Assembly (NCBI GenBank): GCA_964646755.1
Contig: CAZYIE010000004.1
Coordinates: 59,703 to 123,702, forward strand
Direction of reading: 5' to 3'
Length of the DNA: 64,000 bases
Source: MVRV01 sp964646755
Lineage (GTDB): Bacteria > Desulfobacterota > Syntrophia > Syntrophales > Smithellaceae
Made by a program: the position numbers and the translations under genes. The notes below the pieces were generated by a model. It saw only the letters and a program-made list of their open reading frames with translations. It made no database searches and was not told the origin of the DNA. Of this stretch, positions 43,947-53,015 are shown piece by piece (position 1 is the first letter of the stretch; every line of letters begins with the position of its first letter).

Positions 43947-44708
43947 ATGAAAATTAACATGGACAGTCTGCCTCAGCATATCGCCATTATTATGGATGGC
44001 AATGGCCGTTGGGCAAAGCAGCATACAATCGGGAGAATTCGCGGTCATAAAAAAGGTGCACAGGCTGTAAGAACGGTAGTGAGATCATGCCGCGAAATCG
44101 GCATAAAGCATTTGACGCTTTTTGCCTTATCTACAGAAAATCTGGGACGTCCCCAGGAAGAAGTAAGCGCCCTGATGTCCCTTCTGGAGGATTATTTATC
44201 CAAAGAATTGATGGAATTGCAGAAGCAGGAAATAAGACTAACAACGATTGGCGAAATAGATCATTTGAGTGCAAGCGCAAAAGAAAAACTTTTGCAGGCA
44301 AAAGCAAGCACGGCCAATAATGATCGGATGATTCTAACCCTGGCTTTGAGTTACGGCGGTAGAGATGAAATAATATTTGCCGTAAAAAAAATGCTACATG
44401 ATGTCGAAGGCAATAAATTAAAAATAAACGATATTAACAAGGATATTTTTGGCGATTATCTGCAGACTTCCGGTATGCATGATCCCGATTTATTAATTCG
44501 CACCAGTGGCGAATACCGGATCAGTAATTTTTTACTTTGGCAAATGGCATACACTGAGCTTTATTTTACCGACGTTCTTTGGCCGGATTTTAAAAAGGAA
44601 GATCTATTGCAGGCAATTAACAGTTACCAAAAGCGGGAAAGACGTTTCGGACTGACGAGTGAACAGTTAGAAAATACCAGTAACACCACAAGAATAAATC
44701 AGGACTAA
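43947..44708 (+). CDS. uppS: Undecaprenyl pyrophosphate synthase
   Basis: This roughly 253-residue cis-prenyltransferase has IIMDGNGRWAK (catalytic Asp), the FALSTENLGRP motif, and RTSGEYRISNFLLWQ with the C-terminal ELYF. It makes the C55 lipid used by peptidoglycan, O-antigen and the ArnC product. ATG 43947 is chosen over the adjacent TTG 43944. Confidence 0.95.
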   Translation: MKINMDSLPQHIAIIMDGNGRWAKQHTIGRIRGHKKGAQAVRTVVRSCREIGIKHLTLFALSTENLGRPQEEVSALMSLLEDYLSKELMELQKQEIRLTTIGEIDHLSASAKEKLLQAKASTANNDRMILTLALSYGGRDEIIFAVKKMLHDVEGNKLKINDINKDIFGDYLQTSGMHDPDLLIRTSGEYRISNFLLWQMAYTELYFTDVLWPDFKKEDLLQAINSYQKRERRFGLTSEQLENTSNTTRINQD

Positions 44709-44710
44709 GT

Positions 44711-45520
44711 ATGGCAAATACCTTTTTAACAAGATGGCTCACCGGTTTGATATTCGCTGCTGTAATCTTCGCTATTATTGTTTTTGCTCCTCCTGTTGCC
44801 CTGGTGTCATTAATTGCCTTGATTGCCGCAGGTGGTATCTGGGAATACAATAATATAGTTTTCGGAAAAGGTTTTTTAACAGAAAAGATTGAAGGAACTG
44901 TTTTTGCTTTAGTAGTTCCTTTTGTTGTGTTTTTTGGCGACAGCCAGATTGTCTTGGCCTGCCTGGCTTTCTGCATATTGACCACATTTATTTTATTTTT
45001 GGGCTCAGTTAAAGAAGCATCGTTTGATGTAATATCTGTTGCCAAAGTTATTTTTGGTTTGATGTATATACCATTTTTACTTTCTCACTTTATTTTGCTC
45101 AGAATCTTGGATCAAGGAGTTTTATGGGTTTTGTTTGTTCTGGTTTTAGCTTTTGCGGGTGATATAACGGCATTATATATAGGTAAATATTTCGGCAAAC
45201 ACAAATTGAGCCCCTTAATAAGTCCGGGGAAGACGGTGGAGGGCACAATAGGATTATTTTTGGGAAGCACGTTAGCCTGTCTGATTTTTAGTTATTTCAG
45301 TTTTCCCGGCGTGTCGTTAGTGAAAATAAGCATTCTTGCTTTTATCGGCAGCATTATCGGCCAGCTGGGAGATCTCAGCGAATCGGCAATCAAAAGAAAT
45401 TACGGATTAAAAGATGCCAGTTCTTTATTGCCCGGTCACGGCGGCTTGATGGATCGGTTGGATTGTCTGCTTTTCATTGTTCCCTTCGTTTATTATTATC
45501 GAATTTATGTGATTGGCTAA
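44711..45520 (+). CDS. cdsA: Phosphatidate cytidylyltransferase
   Basis: This 269-residue integral membrane enzyme has about eight helices and the family motifs SPGKTVEG and the C-terminal AIKRNYGLKDASSLLPGHGG. It makes CDP-diacylglycerol for phospholipid synthesis. It follows uppS by two bases. Confidence 0.95.
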   Translation: MANTFLTRWLTGLIFAAVIFAIIVFAPPVALVSLIALIAAGGIWEYNNIVFGKGFLTEKIEGTVFALVVPFVVFFGDSQIVLACLAFCILTTFILFLGSVKEASFDVISVAKVIFGLMYIPFLLSHFILLRILDQGVLWVLFVLVLAFAGDITALYIGKYFGKHKLSPLISPGKTVEGTIGLFLGSTLACLIFSYFSFPGVSLVKISILAFIGSIIGQLGDLSESAIKRNYGLKDASSLLPGHGGLMDRLDCLLFIVPFVYYYRIYVIG

Positions 45521-46684
45521 ATGAAGAAGATAACTGTTTTAGGCTCAACCGGTTCAATTGGAGTCAACGCTCTGGATGTTATCGAAAAAAACCCGGGGCG
45601 TTTCCAGGTTGTGGCGCTGGCGGCGGGGAGAAATATTCAACTGCTGCAAAAGCAAATTGAAAGATTCCGGCCGCAGATAGTTTCCGTAAGTGATGATCAA
45701 GGAGCCTGTGAACTCCGCAGCCATTTGCCCAAAAAAGCCAGGACAAGAATTGTTTCTCAAACCGCAGGATTAAAGGAAGTTGCTTCGTTTGCCAATGCCG
45801 ACATTGTTCTTTCGGCTATATCCGGAGCTACAGGTCTTATTCCGACCCTGGCGGCAATTGATGCCGGGAAGGATATTGCTTTAGCCAACAAAGAAACAAT
45901 GGTCATGGCCGGAGATATAGTTACTAAAAAAGCGAGAGAAAAAGGAGTTAAAATCCTGCCGGTAGATAGTGAACACAGCGCTATTTTCCAGTGTTTGCAG
46001 GGACAAAAGCACGAGAATATAAATAAGATCATCTTGACAGCATCCGGTGGCCCTTTCTTTAATTATAAAAAAAGTGATCTGAAGAAGGTAACTCTCAGCC
46101 AGGCTCTGAAACATCCCAAATGGAAAATGGGAAAGAAAATTACCGTTGATTCCGCGTCCATGATGAACAAAGGGCTGGAAGTGATTGAAGCCAAATGGCT
46201 GTTTAATTTGGATATTAATAAAATTGAAGTTCTCATTCATCCCCAAAGCATTGTGCATTCCATGGTGGAATTTGTTGATGGTTGTGTATTGGCACAAATG
46301 GGGATTCCGGATATGAGAACACCAATTGCTTATGCCTTGGCTTATCCCGAAAGGATCAATAATGATTTACCGCTTTTAGATCTCGTAAAAGCGAGAAATC
46401 TGGAATTTTATCAACCTGATATAAAAAAGTTTCCCTGTCTGCGCCTGGCTTATGAAGCCGGTATTTGCGGAGGCACAATGCCGGCTGTTTTAAATGCGTC
46501 TAATGAAATTGCCGTTGAGGCATTTTTAAAGAAGATAATTAATTTTGTTGATTTCCCGGGAATAATTGATAAGGTTCTTCATGCTCATAAGTCCATAAAA
46601 GACCCGTCACTGGAAGATATTCTGAATGCTGACGAATGGGCAAGAACTCAAACAAAAGAGTTAATAGAAAGGATTGCATCTTGA
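45521..46684 (+). CDS. dxr: 1-deoxy-D-xylulose 5-phosphate reductoisomerase
   Basis: This 387-residue enzyme has the NADPH motif GSTGSIGVNALDVI. The metal and substrate sites are in DSEHSAIFQCLQG, SGGPF and DSASMMNKGLEVIEAKWLF. It catalyses the first committed MEP isoprenoid step, supplying UppS. It overlaps rseP by four bases. Confidence 0.96.
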   Translation: MKKITVLGSTGSIGVNALDVIEKNPGRFQVVALAAGRNIQLLQKQIERFRPQIVSVSDDQGACELRSHLPKKARTRIVSQTAGLKEVASFANADIVLSAISGATGLIPTLAAIDAGKDIALANKETMVMAGDIVTKKAREKGVKILPVDSEHSAIFQCLQGQKHENINKIILTASGGPFFNYKKSDLKKVTLSQALKHPKWKMGKKITVDSASMMNKGLEVIEAKWLFNLDINKIEVLIHPQSIVHSMVEFVDGCVLAQMGIPDMRTPIAYALAYPERINNDLPLLDLVKARNLEFYQPDIKKFPCLRLAYEAGICGGTMPAVLNASNEIAVEAFLKKIINFVDFPGIIDKVLHAHKSIKDPSLEDILNADEWARTQTKELIERIAS

Positions 46685-47772
46685 TAAGTTTATTATCTGT
46701 CATCGTATTGCTTGGAGTGTTAATTTTCATTCATGAATTGGGACATTTTCTGGTAGCGAGAATCACTGGTGTCGGTGTCCTTAAATTTTCGCTCGGTTTC
46801 GGCCCGAAAATATTTGGCAAAAAAATCGGAGAAACGGAATATGTCCTCTCCTGGATACCTTTAGGCGGCTTTGTTAAATTATTAGGTGAAGCCGGGGATG
46901 AGACCCTGTCGCCGGAAGACGAAAAAAGATCTTTTTTAAAGCAACCAACATGGAAGAAGATGTTGATTGTCTTTGCTGGTCCGGTATTTAACTTTCTGCT
47001 GGCCCTCGTTATATTCGTCATTGTTTTTATGTCCGGCGTACCGAATCTGACAACGGAAATCGGTGAAGTGCAAAAAGAATCCGCCGCATATAGTGCCGGT
47101 CTGATCAGCGGGGATAGAATAATTGCCATTGACGGTAAAACAATTAAACATTGGGAAGATTTGCGACCGGTTATTGCCGAAGGAAAAGGCAAAGAAGCGG
47201 AAATTATAGTTGAGAGAAAATCAGAGAAAAAACAGTTTTTAATCAAACCCCTGGCCGCTAAATCCAAAAATGTATTTGGCGAAGAAATATCCACCTATCT
47301 CATTGGTGTTGCTCCTTCCGGCAAGACAGTTGTCGAGAGAAAGAATCCCTGGGAAGCATCTATCGCCGCCTGTGAGAAAACCTGGGAAATCAGCAAACTA
47401 ACCGTTCTTGCGCTCGTGAAAATGATAGAAGGTACAATTTCGCCACGCACGCTGGGCGGACCCATCTTTATTGCGCAAGTTGCCGGTGCGCAGGTAAAAG
47501 AGGGGATTATTCCATTCATTCTCTTCATGGCTTTGCTTTCGATCAATTTAGGAGTGATTAACCTTTTCCCCATTCCGGTTCTTGATGGTGGCCATATCAT
47601 GTTTTATGCGATAGAAATGGTCATGCGAAGAGAAATAAGCATGAAAGTAAAGGAGATTGGCCAGCAGATAGGATTTGCTGTTTTGGCCATGTTGATGATT
47701 TTCGTGATTATGATTGATATAGAGCGGATGAACTTACCTTTTATTAGTGACATTTTAAAATACTTCAAATGA
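46681..47772 (+). CDS. rseP: Site-2 intramembrane metalloprotease RseP
   Basis: This 363-residue protein has HELGH at residues 18-22 in the first membrane helix, one PDZ domain (about 110-200), and the second zinc-site motif VLDGGH near the C-terminus. It cleaves anti-sigma factors or remnant signal peptides within the membrane. The true start is TTG 46681, overlapping the dxr stop; a longer in-frame ATG at 46636 is inside dxr. Only one PDZ domain is seen, versus two in E. coli. Confidence 0.94.
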   Translation: MISLLSVIVLLGVLIFIHELGHFLVARITGVGVLKFSLGFGPKIFGKKIGETEYVLSWIPLGGFVKLLGEAGDETLSPEDEKRSFLKQPTWKKMLIVFAGPVFNFLLALVIFVIVFMSGVPNLTTEIGEVQKESAAYSAGLISGDRIIAIDGKTIKHWEDLRPVIAEGKGKEAEIIVERKSEKKQFLIKPLAAKSKNVFGEEISTYLIGVAPSGKTVVERKNPWEASIAACEKTWEISKLTVLALVKMIEGTISPRTLGGPIFIAQVAGAQVKEGIIPFILFMALLSINLGVINLFPIPVLDGGHIMFYAIEMVMRREISMKVKEIGQQIGFAVLAMLMIFVIMIDIERMNLPFISDILKYFK

Positions 47773-47773
47773 T

Positions 47774-48475
47774 ATGTTAACTTTAGCATTTGACACTTCT
47801 TTTAAAACCGCCGCAGTTGCCTTATTGCAGGATGACACGATCCTGTATGATGTTATTATCAACACCGGTTTAAATCATTCCGAAACACTGCTGCCGGCCA
47901 TAGAAGCAGCCTGCAGACAATTAAGATTAAAAATTGATGACGTTGATTTATTTGCCTGCACTCTGGGGCCGGGATCATTTACCGGACTGCGTGTCGGAGT
48001 CAGTACTCTGAAAGGATTATTGCTCGCTTCGGGCAAACCTGCCGTCGGAGTTTCCTCGCTTGCCGCCCTTGCTTTAAATGTTACAGGTAATCGTGCGTTG
48101 ATTTGTTCAGTAATGGATGCCGGTCGTGGTCAGGTTTATAAGGCTTGTTACAGCTACAATGATCAAGGTTTATTGGATCAAATGTCTCCGGAAACAGTTA
48201 TTGATCCCCGGGAGATTTTGCTGGATGCTAATCAGGATATAGTTCTCGTCGGCGAAGGAGCAATAAAATACCGGGATCTTTTCGCACCTGAGGCTGGAAG
48301 GGTAATGGTTGCCGGAAGCACGCAGCAGTATGTCCGGGCTTCCGCTGTCGGTATTTTAGGGCGAGAAAAATATTTCCGTAATGAATTACTTGATCCTGAC
48401 ACATTTGTTCCTGTTTATCTGCGTGCTGCAGATGCTAAACCGGTTAAGCCTTTGTTCAACAATAAGCCGCAGTAA
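47774..48475 (+). CDS. tsaB: tRNA threonylcarbamoyladenosine biosynthesis protein TsaB
   Basis: This 233-residue YeaZ-type protein opens with LTLAFDTSFKTAAVAL and has LGPGSFTGLRVGVSTLKGL. It scaffolds TsaD in t6A synthesis. It starts one base after the rseP stop. Confidence 0.94.
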   Translation: MLTLAFDTSFKTAAVALLQDDTILYDVIINTGLNHSETLLPAIEAACRQLRLKIDDVDLFACTLGPGSFTGLRVGVSTLKGLLLASGKPAVGVSSLAALALNVTGNRALICSVMDAGRGQVYKACYSYNDQGLLDQMSPETVIDPREILLDANQDIVLVGEGAIKYRDLFAPEAGRVMVAGSTQQYVRASAVGILGREKYFRNELLDPDTFVPVYLRAADAKPVKPLFNNKPQ

Positions 48476-48477
48476 AG

Positions 48478-48578
48478 GACAAGAGGTTGCAACCACCGCT
48501 AAAGGGTGGCAAGACCCCTTGTTCTAATGTAATGATCTTGCCACACGCATGAGTGATTATTTCGTAACGGCCCCTAAG
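48478..48578. repeat. Composite repeat, left border copy
   Basis: GACAAGAGGTTGCAAC (48478-48493) leads into the hairpin CCACC-GGTGG (48493-48509), then CCCCTTGTT (48515-48523). About 40 bases later comes ATTTCGTAACGGCCCCTAAG (48559-48578). Both outer modules recur, in the same order and orientation, at 60017-60203. The inner hairpin recurs at 39581-39604. Confidence 0.7.
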
Positions 48579-48592
48579 AGGTTATTTGAAAA

Positions 48593-49621
48593 ATGAATAA
48601 ATCAATTCAATTCCAAAAATGCTCTGCCAGTGAAGAATCAAGGATCCTCGCGCTCCGAAACGTTTTAGAAAAAACTAAAAAACCATTTAAAAGTGGTGAC
48701 AGCGTCGGGATTAAGCTGCACTGGGGTGAAACGGGTAATAAGAATTTTTTGGCGCCGGTTTATGCACGGGAAATTGTTAAATGGCTGCTAGCCGAAGGAA
48801 TAAAACCATTTATTGTTGACACAACAGTGCTCTATTCTGGTGGCCGCCGCGATGGAAAGGAATCGTTAAAAACAGCCGCAAACCATGGTTTCACGGAAGA
48901 ATATTTAGGCTGTCCTATAAAAATCGGGGATGGATTGGATGGGAAAAGCATCATTGACCTGCCTGCCGGTTTTAAGCATTTCACAACAGTGCAAGCGGGA
49001 AAAGTTGTGCAGGATGCCGATGGCTTTGTGATTTTATCTCACTTTAAGGGACATCTGGAAGCGGCATTCGGTGGTTCGATAAAAAACATCTCCATGGGAT
49101 TTGCCTCCCGAGCACAAAAACAGCGCATGCATGCGGATGCCAAGCCCAAACTCATTAAGGCTAAATGCATAAAATGCGGTGAGTGTGTTGATGTCTGCCC
49201 GACGGGTGCGGCAACAATGGCCGATAATGATTTCCCGGTTTATGATTCGGTTAAATGTATTGGCTGTGCACAGTGCATTGCCATGTGTCCGGAAACCGCA
49301 CTAAAGATAATATGGGATACAGATATTAAAGTATTTCAGGAAAAACTGGTGGAAACTGCCGCCGCAGTATGGAAAGTAATTAAAAATAAAACTGTGGTTA
49401 TCAATGCTGTGATAGATGTTGTTGCAGAATGTGACTGTCTTCCGGGAAACCATCATAAAATTGCCGAAGACCAGGGATTTATCAGTACTTATCATCCCGT
49501 TCTTGCCGATGCCGAAGCAATCAGACTTTTAGGCGCTGCCCCTTTTGATCAAGCCCATCCGAATATACCCTGGCAGCGGCAATTTGAATATGCCAAAGAA
49601 ATCGGATTTAGTAATTTCTAA
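48593..49621 (+). CDS. DUF362 protein with two 4Fe-4S clusters
   Basis: This 342-residue protein has a DUF362 N-terminal region (about 30-190, GIKLHWGETGNKNF and LSHFKGHLEAAFGGS). Two ferredoxin motifs follow, CIKCGECVDVCP and CIGCAQCIAMCP (residues about 198-242). DUF362 ferredoxins are common in anaerobes; their electron-transfer partners are unknown. It directly precedes the glutaminyl cyclase gene with no gap. Confidence 0.85.
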   Translation: MNKSIQFQKCSASEESRILALRNVLEKTKKPFKSGDSVGIKLHWGETGNKNFLAPVYAREIVKWLLAEGIKPFIVDTTVLYSGGRRDGKESLKTAANHGFTEEYLGCPIKIGDGLDGKSIIDLPAGFKHFTTVQAGKVVQDADGFVILSHFKGHLEAAFGGSIKNISMGFASRAQKQRMHADAKPKLIKAKCIKCGECVDVCPTGAATMADNDFPVYDSVKCIGCAQCIAMCPETALKIIWDTDIKVFQEKLVETAAAVWKVIKNKTVVINAVIDVVAECDCLPGNHHKIAEDQGFISTYHPVLADAEAIRLLGAAPFDQAHPNIPWQRQFEYAKEIGFSNF

Positions 49622-50446
49622 ATGAAATATTTACGTTCTTGCTTCCTAGTGGCGATGATATTTTTCTTTTCTGTCAGTTGGCAGCCGGCCGATGCTGAAG
49701 ATAAAAAAATATCGTCATTTGGCCTCTTAAAAACAACTAAGGCGCCGATATCAAATATTAGCATTGTTAACATTTTCCCCCACGACCAGGAATCTTATAC
49801 CCAGGGCCTTGTCTATCATCAGGGTTTCTTATACGAGTCCACCGGCCTCAACGGCAAGTCCTTCCTCAATAAAATTGAAATTAAATCGGGTAATGTAATT
49901 AAAAAAGTTGAGCTAAGTGAGGAATATTTTGGCGAAGGCATGGCAATCATCGGTAATAAGATTTACCAGCTTACCTGGAAAAATCAAACGGGCTTCATTT
50001 ATGATCTGTCGAGCTTTAAAGAAATGGGGAAATTTGCGTATTCCGGTGAAGGGTGGGGGCTTACAGCAGACGGGAATAGACTGTTCATGAGCAATGGTTC
50101 ATCGGTAATTTCCTGCATAGATCCAGTATCCTTGTCAGTGATTAGGGAAATTAAAGTATATGATGGAAAAAGTCCGGTAAACAATCTCAATGAACTCGAA
50201 TTTGTCGGGGGAGAAATCTGGGCTAATGTTTTCCAGGAAGATATCATTGCGCGTATCTCACCGCAAACAGGCAAAGTATCAGGCTGGATTGATCTCAGCC
50301 AATTACCAGCACTGCTTCCCCAATCAGAAAGAAGAGATGTTTTAAATGGAATTGCCTACGATCCGGAAGGTGACAGATTATTTATCACCGGAAAATTCTG
50401 GCCCAAATTATTCGAAATTAAAGTGCAAAATCAGAAGCATCATTAA
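49622..50446 (+). CDS. Exported glutaminyl-peptide cyclotransferase (beta-propeller type)
   Basis: This 274-residue protein has a signal peptide (cleavage near ADAED) and the plant/bacterial QC propeller pattern: FPHDQESYTQGLVYH, YFGEGM, GEGWGLTADG, NELEFVGGEIWANV and LNGIAYDP. These enzymes turn N-terminal glutamine to pyroglutamate, protecting exported proteins. It is coupled to the DUF362 gene (start next to stop). Confidence 0.88.
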   Translation: MKYLRSCFLVAMIFFFSVSWQPADAEDKKISSFGLLKTTKAPISNISIVNIFPHDQESYTQGLVYHQGFLYESTGLNGKSFLNKIEIKSGNVIKKVELSEEYFGEGMAIIGNKIYQLTWKNQTGFIYDLSSFKEMGKFAYSGEGWGLTADGNRLFMSNGSSVISCIDPVSLSVIREIKVYDGKSPVNNLNELEFVGGEIWANVFQEDIIARISPQTGKVSGWIDLSQLPALLPQSERRDVLNGIAYDPEGDRLFITGKFWPKLFEIKVQNQKHH

Positions 50447-50510
50447 GGCCATTTGGACATGGCAGGGCAGAATAAAAGGGATCACTTGTTTTTCCGGGGT
50501 TCCATGCCTA

Positions 50511-50798
50511 TTAATTCGAAATAAGTTCAATTTTTAACGGAATACCTACTGCCATACTGGCCCGTGCCAGTGTGGCCAAGGTAACACTGGTATCGTCTTC
50601 GTCCAACAAACGATTGATCACAGCACGGCTTGTGCGCATACGAGTCGCCATTTCCGTCTTTGTTATGTGCTTTTTCTTCATGGCTTCTGCCAATTGCCAC
50701 GCAATAACACGCTTAATAGCTGCTGCGGTTACTTCTTCCTGAATGCCATCTTCCTTTAAAAAGTCATCAAAATCACTGCCGATATGCTTATTTTCCAT
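50511..50798 (-). CDS. XRE-family antitoxin (HigA-like)
   Basis: This 95-residue protein has a Cro/C1 helix-turn-helix (ITKTEMATRMRTSRAVINRLL) and a C-terminal strand PLKIELI. It follows the toxin gene by 9 bases, the toxin-first order typical of HigBA loci. It should bind and repress the pair's promoter. Confidence 0.85.
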   Translation of the reverse strand: MENKHIGSDFDDFLKEDGIQEEVTAAAIKRVIAWQLAEAMKKKHITKTEMATRMRTSRAVINRLLDEDDTSVTLATLARASMAVGIPLKIELISN

Positions 50799-50807
50799 AC
50801 AAACCTC

Positions 50808-51143
50808 CTACAGCTGATTCTTACGGGTCTTTGCTATTTCTAAATCCTGTTGGGGTGTTCTCTCAGACTTCTTGATAAAAGCATGAAGCAACACCATTTG
50901 TCGGGCAACCACTGTAAACAGCACTCTGGAAATCCGATTTTCAAGATGGCTGCGAACTTCCCACAAATCCTTTTCCATCTTGCGCACAAGTGGCATGCCC
51001 AAAGGCCAGCCAAATTGAATCTCTTTGATATCTGTGCCAATAATCCTGCGATCTTCCGGGGGTAAATCACGCAAGAACTCCCGCACCGGTTCATTACCGG
51101 CTGCTGTACGAAAAAACTTAACAGCAAGAATCTGCTCTTTCAT
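50808..51143 (-). CDS. RelE/HigB-superfamily toxin (Gp49-like)
   Basis: This 111-residue toxin has FFRTAAGNEPVREFLRDLP near the start and the PLVRKMEKDLWEVRSHL core ending in FIKKSERTPQQDLEIAKTR, matching phage-derived Gp49/HigB-like proteins. It is a predicted ribosome-dependent or free mRNase. It is the first gene of the pair with the XRE antitoxin. Confidence 0.88.
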   Translation of the reverse strand: MKEQILAVKFFRTAAGNEPVREFLRDLPPEDRRIIGTDIKEIQFGWPLGMPLVRKMEKDLWEVRSHLENRISRVLFTVVARQMVLLHAFIKKSERTPQQDLEIAKTRKNQL

Positions 51144-51149
51144 AAAATA

Positions 51150-51178
51150 CTCGTATCAAAATAGATACATTTAGTCAA
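51150..51178 (-). promoter_or_regulatory. Promoter and operator of the HigBA-like pair
   Basis: On the minus strand TTGACT (51178-51173), 17 bases, TACGAG (51155-51150). An inverted repeat GTATC (51153-51157)/GATAC (51164-51168) overlaps the -10 side, as expected for autorepression. The -10 is weak. Confidence 0.5.
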
Positions 51179-51216
51179 GCGCTGAGGTATTTCGGGAGCA
51201 TAATGATTAATCGTGA

Positions 51217-51876
51217 TCAACAATCAACTTTGCCGCGTGCTGCCGTGATGTTGGGACCAATTTCGATTGTCAGGTAATGCCCTTTTTTAAAGCTTCCGGA
51301 ATTGGCCACGAGGGTGTTGCAAAAACGTTCAATACCGGCCGCCTCATGAATATGGCCGCAAAGGCAGAGGGTGACGGGATTTGCTTCGAGAAATGATTTT
51401 ACGCTGTGACTGCCACCCCGAAGACCGAAGATGAAGGACCGGTCCCGGACTCCCCGTGGTGGGACATGGGAAATCAGAACCGTTTGCGATGCCTTTCGAA
51501 CCTGCTCGTATCCTGTTTGCAAGGTGATGGCGATTTCTTCCTCCGAATATTCCGTTGCCTTATGTATTGGAGTAGGTGAAGACCCGCCCAAGCCGAAAAA
51601 GCCGATTCCACCTATCATCCGGCCTTTCCCGTGCAGGCTGTATCCTTTTTCCTCCAGAAATTCTTTGACCTCCAGCCTGTCCCAGTTGCCGTGGACAGCG
51701 AGGATGCGGGTAGAATATTGTTCCAGACAGGCAATAACATCGGCCGCCTCGGCCCGCGTCTTGACGCCGGTAATATCTCCGGCGATGACCACCCAATCCG
51801 CCTCACGGATAAGTGTTGCGGCCTTTTCAATGGGCTTAGTCGCCCCGTGGATGTCGCTGATCGCAAAAAGTTTCAT
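51217..51876 (-). CDS. Calcineurin-like metallophosphoesterase
   Basis: This 219-residue protein has all metal-binding motifs: ISDIHG, VIAGDITG, HGNWD, SHVPP and CGHIHEA. It could be a phosphodiesterase acting on small nucleotides or phospholipids; substrate unknown. ATG 51876 is chosen because GGAGG lies 6 bases upstream. It stands between two toxin-antitoxin pairs. Confidence 0.85.
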   Translation of the reverse strand: MKLFAISDIHGATKPIEKAATLIREADWVVIAGDITGVKTRAEAADVIACLEQYSTRILAVHGNWDRLEVKEFLEEKGYSLHGKGRMIGGIGFFGLGGSSPTPIHKATEYSEEEIAITLQTGYEQVRKASQTVLISHVPPRGVRDRSFIFGLRGGSHSVKSFLEANPVTLCLCGHIHEAAGIERFCNTLVANSGSFKKGHYLTIEIGPNITAARGKVDC

Positions 51877-51982
51877 GTTAATCCTCCATCGTCTGGTCAC
51901 ATTTCTTCTACTGCCTTTCGCTTTACATTACCAGGGCATAATATTGGTTCAAAATTGGGCTTATTCCACCCCGGATTACCAA

Positions 51983-52011
51983 TTGACTTTGTGTGTCCAA
52001 TGTGATACAAA
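51983..52011 (+). promoter_or_regulatory. Promoter of the dinJ-yafQ pair
   Basis: TTGACT (51983-51988), 17 bases, TACAAA (52006-52011), with the antitoxin start at 52047. No clear palindrome was identified. Confidence 0.55.
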
Positions 52012-52046
52012 TTAAACAACAAGATCAGAATACAAGAGGTGAAATT

Positions 52047-52307
52047 ATGGCAAAATCAGCAATTATTCATGCCCGAACGGAAATAGAATTGAAAAAAGAA
52101 GTGGAAACAATTTTTGCAGCGTTGGGCCTTTCGACGACAGCGGCGCTAAATCTTTTCTTCCATCAGGTGAAAATGAGAAGAGGATTGCCTTTTCCTGTGG
52201 AGATTCCTAATGAAGAAACTCTGAAGACTTTTAACGATAGCGATGCGGGTAATGGTCTTGTGGGAAGTAAATCTGCCAAAGAAATGTTTCGTAAATTGGG
52301 TATTTAA
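52047..52307 (+). CDS. dinJ: RelB/DinJ-family antitoxin
   Basis: This 86-residue protein has the ribbon-helix-helix pattern SAIIHARTEIELKKEVE with LGLSTTAALNLFFHQV. AGAGGTG precedes the ATG. The stop overlaps the toxin start by one base, as is usual for this pair. It neutralises the toxin and autorepresses. Confidence 0.88.
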   Translation: MAKSAIIHARTEIELKKEVETIFAALGLSTTAALNLFFHQVKMRRGLPFPVEIPNEETLKTFNDSDAGNGLVGSKSAKEMFRKLGI

Positions 52308-52576
52308 TGCTTATTCCGGTATATACAACCCGTTTTGATAAAGATTTAAAAAGAATGCAGAAACGTGGGTGTGATGTAGCTAAAATTAAAGCCGCAATTA
52401 TTTTACTGATAAATGAAAAACCACTGGATGAGAGAATGAAGGATCACCTGCTTAAGGGCAATTTTAAAGACCGCCGGGAATGCCACTTGGAGCCGGATTG
52501 GCTATTAATTTATCGACTTGATGAAAACAAGATAATTTTCGAACGCACCGGAACACATGCCGATCTATTCCGCTGA
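52307..52576 (+). CDS. yafQ: YafQ-type mRNA interferase toxin
   Basis: This 89-residue RelE-superfamily toxin has FDKDLKRMQKRG, NFKDRRECHLEPDWLLIY and FERTGTHADLF. The late His and the EcHlepDWlL segment carry the conserved catalytic positions of YafQ. It is coupled to the upstream antitoxin. Confidence 0.9.
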   Translation: MLIPVYTTRFDKDLKRMQKRGCDVAKIKAAIILLINEKPLDERMKDHLLKGNFKDRRECHLEPDWLLIYRLDENKIIFERTGTHADLFR

Positions 52577-52906
52577 GTGATTCAATACTCGGGCGGCCTC
52601 CCGAAATGCAAAAGTACAGCAGAAATTCCGGTGGATGCTGGGCATGCCGGGGCAGGAGTAACGGTGGTAGCGGCTGTTGAAATAAGTGTTATGTCCCCCG
52701 AATACGCCCCCAAACAGTTGCTTGCACAGTTTTTCCGTAAGAGGACCGATCGCCGCAGCCTGAGCCATGATATCAAGATCGGAGTCCTGCCTTGCATCGC
52801 CTCTTGCTTTCGATCCATAGAGACGAAAGTCAATAATCGGATAGTTCGCAGACAATTCCCCTCGCAATTGTTTCAATGCCCGTTCTTCATTCTCTGCCAG
52901 TTGCAT
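52565..52906 (-). CDS. MNT-type nucleotidyltransferase, C-terminus probably degraded
   Basis: The first roughly 60 residues match the minimal nucleotidyltransferase fold with LYGSKARGDARQDSDLDI, the GSxARG...D-x-D active site. After about residue 65 the sequence (KQLFGGVFGG onward, many Cys/His/Arg) does not look like the family; no other frame restores it clearly. The 113-residue product overlaps the yafQ 3' end by 12 bases. It may be a truncated antitoxin partner of a lost HEPN toxin, or a frameshifted gene. Confidence 0.55.
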   Translation of the reverse strand: MQLAENEERALKQLRGELSANYPIIDFRLYGSKARGDARQDSDLDIMAQAAAIGPLTEKLCKQLFGGVFGGHNTYFNSRYHRYSCPGMPSIHRNFCCTFAFREAARVLNHSAE

Positions 52907-53015
52907 AGACTTTCCATCCTTAATATTTTAAAATCATTATTATTAGCAAATCATCCACCAGAAATATAGGCATAGTGCGATTGCGGGTGATAGTAATTAA
53001 TTGAACCTTCACTGA

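Noticed and set aside
46636..46680. Upstream ATG extension of rseP
   Set aside because: It lies within dxr, and the TTG at 46681 gives the normal N-terminus directly before the first membrane helix.
51431..52015. Plus-strand 194-codon frame over the metallophosphoesterase
   Set aside because: Antisense shadow of a gene with all metal-binding motifs on the minus strand.
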